From contig NC_135772.1 of the NCBI RefSeq assembly GCF_028453695.1, positions 9,858,001 through 9,922,000 on the forward strand: a stretch of 64,000 bases of DNA, given 5' to 3'. The notes beneath the pieces were generated by a model. It searched no databases, had not been told where the DNA came from, and was given only the letters and a program-made list of their open reading frames with translations. Of the stretch, positions 34,301 through 47,569 are shown in pieces. The DNA comes from Augochlora pura. Lineage: Eukaryota > Arthropoda > Insecta > Hymenoptera > Halictidae. The position numbers and the translations under genes were made by a program. Position 1 is the first letter of the stretch. The number at the start of each line of letters is the position of its first letter.

Positions 34301-36358
34301 ACAATTTCATTAACACTGTTAGTATTACCATAATTTAGCGTTGACAACTTTAGTGCAGTCTCATGGTCTAACAGAGAATTCATGGTAAGCATCGAAGTAT
34401 TTAAACCAAGATTATTATGAAATTGCCCAACGTAATAGTTAAAAATTGTTGTTAAAATTAGTTGATTCCTTGATAACAGCTTCTAAACTGAATCGCAGAA
34501 AATTGATTTCGTCAAATGTTCCGCAAATGTAAAAACATTAGACTGACATCGCTGAAAGTGTTACGCGAAATGTTCAGACATATTAACGAACAATTTTTGT
34601 TAGAGGGGAAATGTTGTACGGCAAACACGAGACCCGGCTTTTCTTTTTCCGCCGCGCAACAACACTTGACTTGCAATTTGTTGTTTTCGCGCGAGGGTTA
34701 TACACGCCGCTACGCCCTCGGCCCCACATGTTAGGCGCATATGAAACGCGATACTTTTGACGAGAATTTTTTTTGCGCGGTTTTCGCTTTATTGTTCGAC
34801 AAGAGTGATTGGTAACTGGCTGCAACCGTCTGCAATGTCGCCGTTGGTCATCATGCTACCGCCCATCTGATACAAACGAACAAGAGGAAAGTGGTTGGGT
34901 ATGGGATTGATGTGGACCATAAGGCACCCCCTTGTTTTCTCTTTGACTGCTGAAAAAATGCAATTAAAAATTTGGACGGTAATCAGGTTAGGTATACACG
35001 ACACTACCGTCATCAATCACCGTTCTATCGCTGCTCGCGGGATAGTTTTTTAAAGCACCGACGACCAAAATATACATCTCTCTTTGACCACCGTATCGTG
35101 CGTCATTTGTCTAGAATTCAATTCGGACTGCTTTGTCTTACCTAGCTTTTCTTTAATTGGGTTTTAGACTTAGGAAATGAACTGGCACTAGTTCACTGAC
35201 TAGTTTACTGACACTTTTTTCAACACGGGAGACGTATGTTCTGCCTACTTATATTCATTTTATCGAAAAATCAGAAACGTCGTATACGCGTCACGTAAAA
35301 GCAATTCTACTGTTTCTATTTTCGTTGTATAAATATTATGCAAAAGTTTCCGAGATAGATTTCAAATAATAAATTAATAACTATAATTTCACTGCCGGTT
35401 TCGCGCATTTGAAGCATGTTAAATAAAATTTAAAACGATAAAAAGAGAAAAAGAATTTAAAGACATCGATACGTTATCGACGTGTTATATTATTTTATAT
35501 CATTTTATATTTGATTTGATACCAACTATTTCGCGACTGAATACGTTCGAATTGGTGAAAGTTAATCTGAGAATATTCTTCAGGTGCAAAGTGAAATGAC
35601 TGAAGACAGAAATTTGTGCTTGGCTGAACAGAATTGTATTCGAAACTTTTGAAGTTCCCCGAGAAAGAAAAGCTTGAGGAAAGACTGTGACATTCAATGT
35701 GGAATGGCCGAAAAGTTCCATCGTCCAGCGAAAAGTATTCTTATTAAGGCAGAAGGCGGAGAGGTTTCTACCGTTTGCGAATTTTGGAAAAAGCTCGCCG
35801 GTCCGGCCGGTCCATCCATATTCAAGCATTTTATCCGGCAAGAAAAGAGGTTGTCCACACATTTTAGTCCGCTTGTCCGCCGGTTTCATTATCGCTCGGT
35901 CGCGTAGGAGCAGTTACCCTCATTTGTATTCTAAGAACGAACACGTCGTGCCGCGCCGCGATTTACTAGCACGTTCTACGAATTATTTGGTAATCAAATT
36001 TTTCCCTGCGTCCACCCTTCTCCGGAGAAACGGCCGGCGAGGCGCGCGTCGTTCGGACCTTTTACAATGATTTCTCTATTTTACGGTGGCTGCGTGAGGG
36101 GGCCATTAGGAGGCTCGTGGAAAACGTGCCGCGAAAACGATTTCGAGTACGCCCCAGCCACCAGCTTCGCGCAAGAGACAACCCGCCAAAGCTAATTGTA
36201 TTCAGATCCATCGCTGGCAATTTTACGATTCCCATCGGAAAATGTTTTCCATCCCTGCTTGTGTCAACCCTTGCACAAATTTTGCATAGCGTTGCGAATA
36301 AGTAAATTTGGATCGAAATGACCGTGTCACATATTTGCGGAAAATACGATCAACGATA
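31301..36358. other. Long AT-rich stretch with scattered GC pockets
   Basis: It opens with a G-rich run at 31335-31358. Open frames of up to 132 codons (32584-32982, plus; 31918-32292, minus; 35500-35889, minus) show no domains, transmembrane pattern or splice context that I recognise. GC pockets at 33.4-33.9, 34.6-34.75 and 35.7-36.3 kb are equally uninformative. No TTAA or mariner element was found here. Confidence 0.35.
31335..31358 (+). repeat. G-rich run
   Basis: Runs of five, five and eleven G separated by single A, following CCCC. It could form a G-quadruplex, and its length is error-prone in assembly. Confidence 0.8.
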
Positions 36359-36360
36359 TA

Positions 36361-37646
36361 TTAAGAGTATAAATAAGTTTCCGCCGTTTCACAAAAAATA
36401 GCGCCACTAGTATGTTATGGTTGAAATTGTCCGTTGTAAAACGTTATATCGTAAGGTTGGACATCTGGCATCAACATAACCTTCAAATATTAGTGATTTG
36501 TATCAGCATCATATATCCTTTTTCGTGCGAAAATGTCGAGTTTTGAGCCGAATAAGCGTCATTTGCGGGAGCTTTTGATTTGCTTCTTTAATTTGAAGAA
36601 ATCTGCAGCCGAGGCGCATCGATTGCTTGTAGAAGCATATGACGAGGCTGCCTTAAGTGAGAGAAGTTGCCGTAAGTGGTTTCACAAGTTTAAGAACGGA
36701 GAATTTTACGTCGAAGACAAAGAACGTAGAGGAAGGCCGAAAGTGTACAAAAACGCGGAATTGGAAACATTATTAGATGAAGATTCATGCCAAACGCAAG
36801 AAGCACTTGCACTTACATTAGGAATGACTCAACCAGCAATTTCACATCGCTTAAAATCATTGGAAATGATTCAAAAACAAGGAAACTGGGTTCCATATGA
36901 ACTGAAGACGAGAAACGTTGAACGCCGATTTTTCACATGTGAAATGCTGCTTGCCAGGCATAAACGAAAGGGTTTTTTGCATCGCATAGTCACTGGTGAT
37001 AAAAAATAGATCCCGTACGATAACGCAAAAAAGAAGAGATCGTGGGGACCACCTGGCCATGCTTCAACATCGACAACCAAGCCGAACATTCATGGAAAAA
37101 AGCTCATGTTGTGTATTAGGTGGGATCAGCTTGTAGTCGTGTATTATGAATTGCTCAAACCGAATGAAACCATTACTGGGGCTCTCTACCGAACACAATT
37201 GATGAGATTGAGCTGAGTACTCAAGGAAAAACGTGCCCACTACTACTCCAGACACGACAAAGTTATTCTTCTGCATGATAATGCTCGTCCACGTGTTGCG
37301 GCGCCGGTCGAAACCTACCTAGAAACACTCAATTGGGAAGTTTTAAGCCACCCGCCGTATTCACCAGATATTACTCCTTCTGATTACTACCTATTTCGAT
37401 CGATGACGCATGGCCTGTCTGAGCAACACTTCACATCATATGAAGATACAAAAAATTGGATCGATTTGTGGATAGCTTCAAAAGATGAAGCATTCTTCCG
37501 ACGCGGTATCCGTATGCTGCCAGAAAGATGGGAAAAAGTAGTGGCTAGCGATGGACAATACTTCGAATAAAACATTAGGTACCGTTCTTTCACAATAAAT
37601 GCCCAATTTTTAATGAAAAACGGCGGAAACTGATATATACTCCTAA
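36361..37646 (+). mobile_element. Mariner transposon, mauritiana-like, copy 2 (dead)
   Basis: A full-length 1286-bp element flanked by TA (36359-36360 and 37647-37648). The left end TTAAGAGTATAAATAAGTTT continues through CCGCCGTTT. The right end, ending CTGATATATACTCCTAA, is slightly more decayed than in copy 1. Same orientation as copy 1, about 30 kb away, and very similar along its whole length. Confidence 0.95.
36533..37570 (+). pseudogene. Mariner transposase, two stops, otherwise full length
   Basis: The coding region would be 345 codons from ATG at 36533 to TAA at 37568-37570, exactly the length of Mos1 transposase. It keeps the helix-turn-helix half, WVPYEL, and the DD34D acidic residues: Asp in TGDK, Asp in HDNAR (codon 37277-37279) and Asp in TPSD, with 34 residues between the last two. 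Two in-frame stops break it: TAG 37007-37009 at the Trp of TGDEKW and TGA 37214-37216 at an Arg position. Other damage includes Glu to Lys before the first stop and Trp to Arg in the C-x-WWDQ motif. The reading frame has no indel and the C-terminus ends in the family's GQYFE. It is better preserved than copy 1. Confidence 0.95.
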
Positions 37647-37648
37647 TA

Positions 37649-40600
37649 GATTCGGAAACTCCTTAAAACGCAATAACTGCTTCAAGGTTGGACCGAATGA
37701 CGCTATAAGGATCTACTTACTAAATAGAATGGGTGAACATTTTTTTTTAAAACAAACAAAAAGAGTTATGCTTTCGAATTTTTTTACACGAGTCTGTAAC
37801 GCAAAGATCGTAAAAATTATTTTTTTACGATTTTTCAACCGATAAGAAACTCGTAGATTTTCACATAATTCATATAACATTTGAATATTTTAAAATAGTT
37901 TAAAAAATATTAATTTTTTATTTGTTTGGCCATTCGAGCCGATCCATAAAAAATGATTTCTAATGTCTTATCATAAGAAGTTACCTCATTCAGATTCGAT
38001 GTAATTTCTGGTGTATAATATCTTTTATTCAAAAACTTCGTGCAAAAATATCTGCCTGTGGATTTTTTTCCAGAATTATAGAATTAAAAGTCTGAAATGA
38101 ATCATTTTAACCCGACGATAATTTCAACGTTACATATTGTATTACATTTTGTATGAAAATATCGTTCATCTTTATACGAGCAATTTTGTTTCCACTTTGT
38201 AATTCATCTCCAATTTTTTTCACTTCGTATGGCAAAAAACTTGTTCAAATATAACGTTACACGCGTTTAAAAAATGCCAATTTTCATTTTATATAACATC
38301 GATGCTCTTGTTTCTTTCGCCTGATAATTTTATCGCTGCGTCAACCTCGCAGCAATTACGATTACGATAAATAGTTACAAAAACAAAAATATTAATCGAT
38401 AGCTTTCAAGGAAGAGTTGTTCGTAATTTTTACAAAACCATACGGAAAATCTAAGAATCGTCAAACATAGGAAACAGTAGGCGAACGCTTTTGTCTTCCC
38501 TTAAAAAATGTTTGGTGTTCCGTAGCACGCGCGGCGAGAGTAATTTTTATAATTCATATTTATCTATATTAAATGCGCGCACACCGAAAGCAATGGGTTT
38601 CATGGAGAAAAAAAATGCATATCCGAGTCGAAAATACCTGGATGAAAAATTTCAACGTTCCACTTTCTCTTCTTATGGAAACATATTTTTAACCTCATTT
38701 TATGTCACACGCGCACTGAAAATTATGGCATTATTTTGTTGTTCCGCGTGCTTGCTAGTTCAATTAGAATATTTATGCCGCAATAAATTTGTTTCTATAA
38801 TTATATTAAGGAAAACTACGCTTCCCTCGCGCTATACACGTATAGGTATCTAAATAACGTGATCGCGTTTTAACGTCGGTCGATAATCGTGCTGACAAGT
38901 TTATATCAACGGCCAATTAAAAACATGGGAACTTGCACACAGAATTCGTCGGTGTCGAGTGTTTGAAACGTGTAAACGACGTTCGCGGGCAATGAGCGAT
39001 CAATTTTTCGTAAAAAGAAAAAAAGGAACCGATTGCGCAACGAATTATTTCCACATTAACAAATTTCGTTTGCAGCGCACGGAATTGTTATGAAATTTAA
39101 TCTTTCCAATTTAAAACTCCTGCCGAATCTGGTCCCATTAATTCGTATCACGTCTTTCAATGGCAGCGGCGAACAATAAAACGAAAATTAATATGTAATA
39201 ACAAAACAATGAAATAAAATACAGACTCTCGTTACTCATTCGTTTTTTCCCCCCCTCGCGCGTAAATATCCATGGATCATATGTATAATATAAACGATCG
39301 ACTACAAACTGCGTTCTCACGGAGAAAAAAAAAAAAAAAAGTGCAAAGTGCGCACCGCGTGCATCGCATAAGTGACGCGGAATCATGGCACTCGCGTGCT
39401 CGTATATCAGTGAACTGTCCATCCACGTGGTTTTTATGCTTTCAGAAAAACAACGAGGTAATATGGAACGGCAGAGATACCTTGTTCAAGGATTTCGGAT
39501 TTCGCGTGTCGAGGGTAACCGATATTCTTTAAACATTCAACTTCACCGTGTACAATGTACATGTATATCGGTCTTTTCGAAACGTTCGACAATCGGATCA
39601 CGCTTGAAATAAAGCAACAACGCAACGACGAACCGATGAAAAAATTTGCAAGAGAAAATTTCTTATTTCTATAATGAAGGCGTAAATTATTTAAAGGGAC
39701 AAAATGATACGGATGAAAAAATGTTGAATCATTCTAATAAAGAAAGGCTTTTCGAGGGAGATCTGAATGTCGCGTCCACCTCTTTTCGAAACTCGATATC
39801 ATTCTCATATGCGTATGATTATAATTTTTAACGTTGAAGTAAGAATAACTTTCTTCTAAATAATAGAGATGGATATATCCTGATCGAAGTCCAATTCGAT
39901 CTTTGAACGATTTCAAATCAACGAAGATCAACGAAGAAACTTTATTAAATTAAAACTAATACAACAGTGCCGTTTATATCTGTTATAAGTGTATAGAATC
40001 TGTGTAGAAACCATTTAATTAGAAATTTATAATAAATTCGTCTGACCAGTATTCTGATATTCAGAACGAACGAAGTACACGTTTCACCCGAAAAGAATGA
40101 ATTGCAAAGTAGGACTATTATTTGTAAAAAAAATTCTACGGGTGCGAAAATTCGTCGATCATTTTTCGAGCAAATTTTAAGCGGACCTCGGTAAATCAGT
40201 GTCGGCCAATAACGTTGATCATTAACGAAACGCGGCGTGTATCAATGTTAAACCTGATGTACCACCTTGCCAATGAGAAATTGTATAAATATCGACAGAC
40301 GTTCCGCGAGTTTGACGTTGAGCACTTTGTGTTGGAGGACACAAAATATTCCCGGTACATACTAGGTGGAACGGATTGAACAAACGTTGCTTCAATGTCA
40401 GGCTAATATTTACCGAATAACTCCGTATTGACTCAATGACAAACTCGAAAATTAGTCGTTACGCGAGTCCACCTTTATGCCGCACAAATAATCCCGCACT
40501 GTATTTGCAACAATGCTACCAGCAAAATTGTTTGATATCTTCATGGAGAGAAATCGATCGTCAACGTTCTTTAAATATCGGATACACAAGTATAATTTAA

Positions 40601-43600
40601 AAGCTGTGAGCAATGATAGCCTGGCAATAAGTTTCTTAACGAAAATTCTATTATCAACTGGTTAACTGTTGTTATATTCTTGAAAAGTGTTTATGTATAT
40701 ATGTATATTCGATATCCTTCATATTCTGTTTAATTACAATACTTTCATGAAATATATAATTTAATTACAAATATCAAAGTATATATTCTTCTCAACCAGT
40801 CAGCTATTTCCGACGAGTATAATATTATATAACGCTCAGATCACGAAATAAGAAAGAAATAAACACATTCTACTGATAATTATATCGTACTTAACAACAA
40901 ATCATTGTAAATGCTTTAAACCAGATGGCTTATGTAGCACATATAGAAATTTCACATGTACATATATTCGACACAAATAAATAAATCATTTTAAATAAAC
41001 TTCATTCTTTAAAGTTATGAATAAAACCTGGATTCGATTGAATTTCATGAATTTCGAAATTCTTCGAATATACAATATATCTATAAATAAAAGCTTTAAA
41101 ACTCCTGTTAGTTTGATACGATAAAATCTCGCGAATGCGAAAATGAAATACGGAACAGAAGAATGTAATGGGAATAATAACGCCAAGAAACGGACGATTG
41201 TAATTTTCACAGAAAGCATAACCCTTACAAATTCGAATGTTCACGTGTAGGGGGGGAACGCCGCGGCGACGATAGAGTTACGATGTAATCTCCGTGCAAT
41301 CATTGTAACACCGTATTCCCCTCGGAAAAATTGCGCAATGAAATTAGCGAAAAACGCAAATAATTGGGAAATTCGGCTATAATCAGTTGCTCGCACAGTA
41401 CATCCCCCGTAACCCGTAAATTTTATTCCGAATCGGAATAATGTAGGTAAGCGAGGACGATATGCACACGGATGTGCACACCGCGCGCCGTGCTGCACAT
41501 GCACATGCACACGCGCACGCCGGACGAACAGATGTACATAGTTTGGGATGCGCCGCCGCCGGGAGAAGAGGTAAAATCGTCCCGTTTGGCAGGCTGTTTG
41601 AACGTTTTGCGACGAGTTTATTCGAGTTATCAATTTCCTGACAAATATCTACATTTCCGTTCCCGTATCTCTCCCACCCCCCCCCCCCCCCCCGACTCTT
41701 TCGCTTTTCCCTATTTTCCCTGTTTTGTGATTACAATACAATCGATTTGATTTCGATGCAAAAATCCGCGCTGTTTATTATACCGGTAATCCGTTGCCGA
41801 CCTAACAAAAGTACGCATTTCACGGCGAACTGCGTAAAGATAACGGCGCGATGCTCGGCGACCGTTTACACGCTTACTGCGTCCAAAATTATTGAAATTG
41901 AGATCGTTTCTCGCGTTCTACGAGAACTTGCATCGACGATTTGAAAAATTCTTCCCTTTCGCTTCAAAACGTGAGAATTTATTTAATTTTAACACCTTCG
42001 TATCTAAAAATACACATATTTGCAAGCATCTGAAATCTGTCAATGAGATCAATGGAGTATCTATGCATTTTTATGTTACCAAACCGAGGCTTCATTGAAA
42101 TTTCAAATTTTTCATTTGATCTTATTATAACAGTTATTTTTGGGATTCTAACTAATCTGAAGAAAATAGTCGCAAATCCAATGGAACTATCACTCCATAT
42201 AATTTTAGATAATTAAGGACAATTGTGGTGACTTCATAATTCATATATTTAACATTTTCTATGCGGATTTTAGCAAATGGCCATATCCTCTATGAACAGT
42301 TTACAATATGTTCCCAAAATATATTTAAACAAACCGGAACTCGGCAGTAAGATTCGCTAAATCATTTCCTTTAATTAAATATACGGGTATATTTGACGAA
42401 CGTTCGATGCAAACGGTAAGCAGTATTATAAAAAAAGATTGCGAAAGAGTCGCGGCATTGTGGAGCAATTAATTCGTGAAAAAAAATGAAATCCGTAATT
42501 TCGCTTCGTTTCGCGGTGATCGGATAATAGTAATCCATTTTTCCGTGTCGCTAAAATCAAATAACGATAGTGTAAATTCGCGAATGGTGCATCAAATGAA
42601 TATTTACCATGAATCTCTGTCAATCGAGATAATGAGCATATTTCATGCGTAGGTATTGATATATTCCAACCTCTATTCGGTGCAGCTACCAAAAAGGGTG
42701 AACGGCTATGTGAGCAAAACGATGCGTCGCGGAGTTTAAAATACACAGAAACGGCACCCCGACAAGCGTACGCGCCGATGAAATTATTTGCTGATCATGT
42801 CACAATTTTCCCCGCAAATTCTTCAACTCCATACGCCGATTATACAATTAATATTTACCGTTTAAAAATCTTACGCGACCGATCACCAATCTCGTTCCTT
42901 CACCGTCCTCACAATTATTCTACAATGGTAAATTTACGAAAAATCTGCTCATTTCTAACTTATTAAACGAAACATTCATTTCAATCCAAGTAAAGTATTA
43001 ATGTCGTAAATATATAATATCTATAACACAAGCGTTTCAAGTTTTCGAATAAGCATTTCATCGTAATTTCGATCATAACTGGTTAAAATATGAAACAAAA
43101 ATATTTAAAAGGTTATTTGCAACATTAACTCTTATAGAACTTGAAGAAGCAACATTTCGTTAACTAAAAAGACTGCGCTATTTTGTTGGACCTCTAAATA
43201 AAATCCATCTTTAAACTCACTGAACAAATAAGATATCTTATTTCCAATATTAAAGCTTGACTAAAGATTGCTTTTAAAATTAGATTTTTAAAGCATATAT
43301 ATTGAGTCACATATTTCTGTAGCCGATAATTTCCAAATAATCGTTTTAAAATCGAAGGTAAACAGTTGGTAATTTTTTAAAATCTTCTTCAACAGAGAAT
43401 AATTCAATTTATGTTATATAACAGCTTACTTGGATTAACGTAACTGATCAAGTTCTTTCGAAATTATTATTTAAAAGAAAATTATCGAATTTCGTTTACA
43501 GTCATGAAAAATCCTGTAAACAGATTTTTGTTAGCCGTTGCAATCGATTAATGTTTTAGTTGTATTACCAACATTTATTAACATTAGGACTGCCAAACTC

Positions 43601-43987
43601 TCCTGACCTTTTTTTGTAGTTCCTGGCATTGTAAATATATTTCTAGATCAAATTTTTACGTATACTTCTTTATCGAAGTATATAATATGATAGAAATTGT
43701 GGAAAGTGTTGACAGTGTTACAAAGTAATATGCATTAATCGCGATTAGGCCTCGGTAATGTTGGTGTTAATCGAATAAACTAACATTTCTTCGTGACGAA
43801 TATACTCGTTAAAAACGTCTGACTAATAAAGTAGAAAGTTGTGCACAACTTACAGACAGAGGGCTAAGAATATATGATCTTTTAACCACAGAGAGCCCGC
43901 AAAGTCCACTGAAAAGTTGGGAATAAAAATCTAGATAGCAGATCATTGATTAAACACTGTTCCATCGTTTCCTTGCAAACACATTGA
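37649..43987. other. Long AT-rich stretch without supported gene
   Basis: Nothing coding is supportable. Open frames reach 130 codons (41241-41633, minus) without recognisable features. Simple tracts include an A-run (39325-39340), a CACATG/GCAC-rich run near 41475-41520 and a C-run (41672-41693). TTAACATTAGGACTGCC near 43578 and TGACGAATATACTCG near 43795 resemble pieces of TTAA repeats but form no clear element. Confidence 0.4.
41672..41693 (+). repeat. C homopolymer
   Basis: A run of about 17 C preceded by CCCA. Length is uncertain in any assembly. Confidence 0.85.
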
Positions 43988-44237
43988 TTAACACGTTCTA
44001 TGCCGAGCTATTTTTACGCGACACTTCACTCTAGTCATTTGCTATTTCACCAAAACTTGCTATATTATCTGTAATTATTAGTAATCGTATATAATAATAA
44101 AACAAATTCATTACGATCCATTCTTGTGGTGGAAATTAATTCTTTAATTCTAGATTTGTTATAAACTATTGTTTAGCCCATTAAATAATAATACAAGCAT
44201 GTACCATCGGTGGTACACGTGGCACGGAATGTGTTAA
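43988..44237 (+). mobile_element. TTAA-flanked MITE, TTAACACGTTC family, copy 2
   Basis: 250 bp with TTAA at 43988-43991 and 44234-44237. The left end is TTAACACGTTCTATGCCGAG and the right end GGCACGGAATGTGTTAA. Homologous to 1385-1626 in the same orientation. It shares TGGTGGAAATTA and the palindromic motif just inside the right end (here ACCATCGGTGGTACACGTGG). Confidence 0.78.
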
Positions 44238-44790
44238 GTGTATAAAAGATGAACCATTCATTCGTGTTTTGCAACAGAATACGGTAGATGAATACACCCG
44301 CCCGGTTAGTTCATAATTGGAACAATCTGTGTTTGGATCCATTTCTATTTCGTTTATCAAAACAGCCAAGTTTTATGTTTTATCAAACAACCGGGGAAAA
44401 TATTGTTCGAGCCGAAGCTCGATCTAACACGAATATATTTCTAAAAGCAGTATTTAACGTAAAAGAAACAGGGTTCTTGTTAATATCGGCTTTTTTTTTG
44501 ACAATCACCCGGACAAAATATAAATTTTCACCGCTGGCAGCATCGCGGTCTTTACGCAACTGAAAACGAATTCTCGATTCGACACCACAGGACAAACAAT
44601 ATTTTACGCAACGCGAGTCTTCTGTCGGAGGCACACACGCGCGGTGACAAAGTGAATATCGACTAATTAACAACAAGGTTACATAGTGCTTGGCCGCGGT
44701 CAAAGGACATCGTTATTCCGGCATCGGCCGTTTCGCAAAAATGAAACCGAGAGGCGGCTTGACGCCAAGGCTGCACGCCTTCGACCCTTT

Positions 44791-44820
44791 CCCCCCCCCC
44801 CCCCCCCCCCCCTTTTTTTT
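44791..44820 (+). repeat. C-run followed by T-run
   Basis: 22 C followed by 8 T. It distorts the reading frames on both strands (Pro or Gly runs). Confidence 0.85.
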
Positions 44821-45134
44821 AGCTCGTCTTGCAATCAAACGAAAATTAGCCAGCGGTGTGTACGAGGACAGAGAGAAAGATACAGGGCTCTCCCGACCGC
44901 TGTATGTCGGTTTTCTTTTTTCACCCGCGATTTTAACAAGAGAGAATTTACAAAGCGACCAGGAGACGATTCTTCGAGGGTGAAAAAGAGCGGGAGACGG
45001 GATATGAAAAATGTTCGGCGGCGAGAAGAAGAACGGTCGCCGCAAATCTCTAGCCAAAGAAAAATGGATTGCTCTATCTTTCGGTAATTAAGACCGCGCC
45101 GAAAAATAAGCAAACGCGCGGGAACGAAGCTCGT

Positions 45135-45162
45135 ACGCGCGCGCGCGCGCGCTCGCGCGAGC
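45135..45162 (+). repeat. Alternating CG run
   Basis: ACGCGCGCGCGCGCGCGC then TCGCGCGAGC, a stretch able to adopt Z-form DNA. Confidence 0.85.
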
Positions 45163-46012
45163 CATCGGACGCGGCACAGCTGTTACGCCCCTGAGAATTC
45201 AAATAAACGACTTAGGTAGATTAAGCATACAAATCTCCGCGGTTCTTCCTCTGCAAATTCCTATATATGTTTCAGCTGCTCTTTGTATATACATCGTTTG
45301 TCAACGTAAAAAGTATGAAATCCTCCAACTGGTATATTAAATGCGGCCAGAGTTTGCCTCGCTCCTATATGTACAATAACGGAAATATCTCGAATAAAAA
45401 AATACACAGAAACTCTCCGTGTACAATGGTGACTCGCGCAGCGGATCTTTGGGCGAAATGAAAGTGTTCGACAACGATTCCGAAAACTGAAAATTAACGA
45501 GAAACTAACGTAATTCTTTAACGCGTTGACGCCGGCGCCGATATTCACGATTTATATATTTGTTTTCACTATTAATATATTTGTTTATAATGTTCAGATA
45601 ACCTAACATAAACTCAGATATTCCCCATTTACGTATTATTAGATATTTTTGGGACACCCTGTACACACTCGTTTTTGTTACTAATCATTCGCAATCGTGT
45701 TGCAACCACAGAAATATTGTGAGCCACGAATTCAATTGAATCGTTGGATTTAATAATTAAGATATTTCTTCGCAAACAGCCAATTAATCATTATGCACTG
45801 TTATAGGGAGAAAAGACTGCTAGCTATTGCTTAGTTATTCCGAGTATTTTTTAATAAAGTATGACCAAGTAATCTTGATATACTTTTAAGCGACGTTTAA
45901 TTATACTCTTTTGTTACGTAAATAGAAAATTAATTGAATACAGATAGTTTTACCCCTAACTGAACGTAGCGTACGAAAATATGCAAAGGAACTAAATTTT
46001 ACGTATTACAAA

Positions 46013-46567
46013 ATGGTTCCATGTGTTCAAATATTAGTTAACACAGCAAATGTTGTCGGTTTGTTAATGTTTGTAAATTATAAAACTCTGTTTAATCAGA
46101 GAAAATCTAATTTCTTTTTTTTATTAAATCTTTACATTAACAAGCATAAGGGACGATTCCACTTTAATTTCGATACGACGAATCTTTTACTCGACAAAAT
46201 AATGTTTTCCGATGGGCTTGGTTTTTATGAAATGATCCATGACAATGAGAATATGCATAAAAAGACGCGCGATTCGGTTACGTGCATACGACCCCCACTT
46301 TTTATCGCCACAACAAAATTCCACCGTGACGATTACTTAATCGCCTTTTTCACGCAAACGATTATTCCGTCACGTGAGAAATATGAGGAAATTCATTGCA
46401 ATAAACGAAACAAACAGAATCAAATTGCAATTCTACGGACTCTCTTTTACACAGCTTTACAGCTTCAAAATAAAAATTTATGCAACAAATATGAAATTAT
46501 TTGCACAGGTGTTAAATTTCCTTCCGCCTGTTTTCAAGCATCTTTTATTCATACGCGTGTATACTGA
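46013..46567 (+). CDS. Uncertain orphan open frame, 184 codons
   Basis: This is the longest open frame in AT-rich DNA in this window. The frame is open even further upstream, to about 45944. At this base composition a frame this long is unlikely though not impossible by chance. The start is ATGGTTCC, with a hydrophobic segment near the N-terminus (residues 4-20). The protein is rich in Asn, Lys, Phe and Ile with six scattered Cys, and has no repeat, low-complexity run or domain that I recognise. No promoter or splice signals were identified. It could be a single-exon orphan gene, a decayed element ORF or chance. Confidence 0.15.
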   Translation: MVPCVQILVNTANVVGLLMFVNYKTLFNQRKSNFFFLLNLYINKHKGRFHFNFDTTNLLLDKIMFSDGLGFYEMIHDNENMHKKTRDSVTCIRPPLFIATTKFHRDDYLIAFFTQTIIPSREKYEEIHCNKRNKQNQIAILRTLFYTALQLQNKNLCNKYEIICTGVKFPSACFQASFIHTRVY

Positions 46568-47569
46568 CGAAAGTCAAGATACGTAATAATCACTTAGAAA
46601 TGATTTCATATATTGTCTTATCAATGAGGTCTTACTGACGAAATTTAAACGTTAACAATTCGCAATAACGTTCATCGATTTCAATGGAATTTTCAATAAT
46701 AAAAAATAATTAAAAAAAACATCATTCTTTTATTTTGTTCATCATCGCAACCAATTTTTCAGAACACCTTTTTAGCCATTGTCTAATAAATTAATCCCTC
46801 TATCATCCCCAAAAACTCATCGCTTAGCCGATTTATAAAAAAATTATTCCATTCTAAAAGGTGTACGAACACTTTTTATACCGATTAAATGTACTGGACT
46901 ATATTTTCGTATTTCTATAGAGACCGATTTATGTCATCCGTTCAGGTACAAAACATTTATAGAACGATGCGGTTCAATCAAACACATCTAGTATTTACAT
47001 ATGTCAACAATCTACGTTAGACAACGGCAGCTATAAGAACTCTTTCGTTTAACATACGATTATTAGTTAAAAATGTTCCAGGAGGATACACAAAGGAAAC
47101 ATAAATCATCAAACAAGAGAAAAATTGATGGAAAAAATTAGGAATGTCTTATTGATTGTTTAAAAAGCTATAATTTCTTACTTACTTAAATGAGATTATA
47201 ACACACGTCTGCTTTTATTAAGAAGACTTTTTTTGTACGATACACACGCTACACGAACATGTTCGTTCTAGCATGAACAAATGGATGCAAGCAAAATATT
47301 GTTAATGAGAATGCAGACGGTAAATCCCAAATCGGTAAATGCAAATCCGCGATGCTACATATAAACAGTTGCTTCTTTCTCCCGCCGATAATGTTTCTCT
47401 GAACTGAGCCATTCCGGAAACGTTCTATAAACGTTCCGTGCTTAAAAGGACGATATAAATCGGCCATAAGGGTATCGGAGGAGCAACCGAAAGATACGGT
47501 TATCGTGGATACAGGTAGAAGTCGCTGCAAGAAAGAGACGACATGAAATGAAAAGATTGATCGACTTAC

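Larger units (their letters stand above)
44238..47569. other. Stretch downstream (in transcription) of the minus-strand exon, probably intron in part
   Basis: 44.6-45.2 kb is GC-rich with a 22-base C-run followed by T's (44791-44820) and a CG-alternating run (45135-45162). TTAACGCGTTGACGCCGG near 45521 is a lone TTAA-repeat end. GGGACACCCTGTACAC near 45650 resembles a common insect repeat terminus. 47.2-47.57 kb directly follows the donor of the exon at 47570 on the minus strand and is taken as intron. Apart from the uncertain frame at 46013, no coding exon is seen. Confidence 0.4.

Noticed and set aside
41241..41633. 130-codon minus-strand frame
   Set aside because: It lies in GC-richer DNA with a CACATG-type repeat and has no recognisable protein features.
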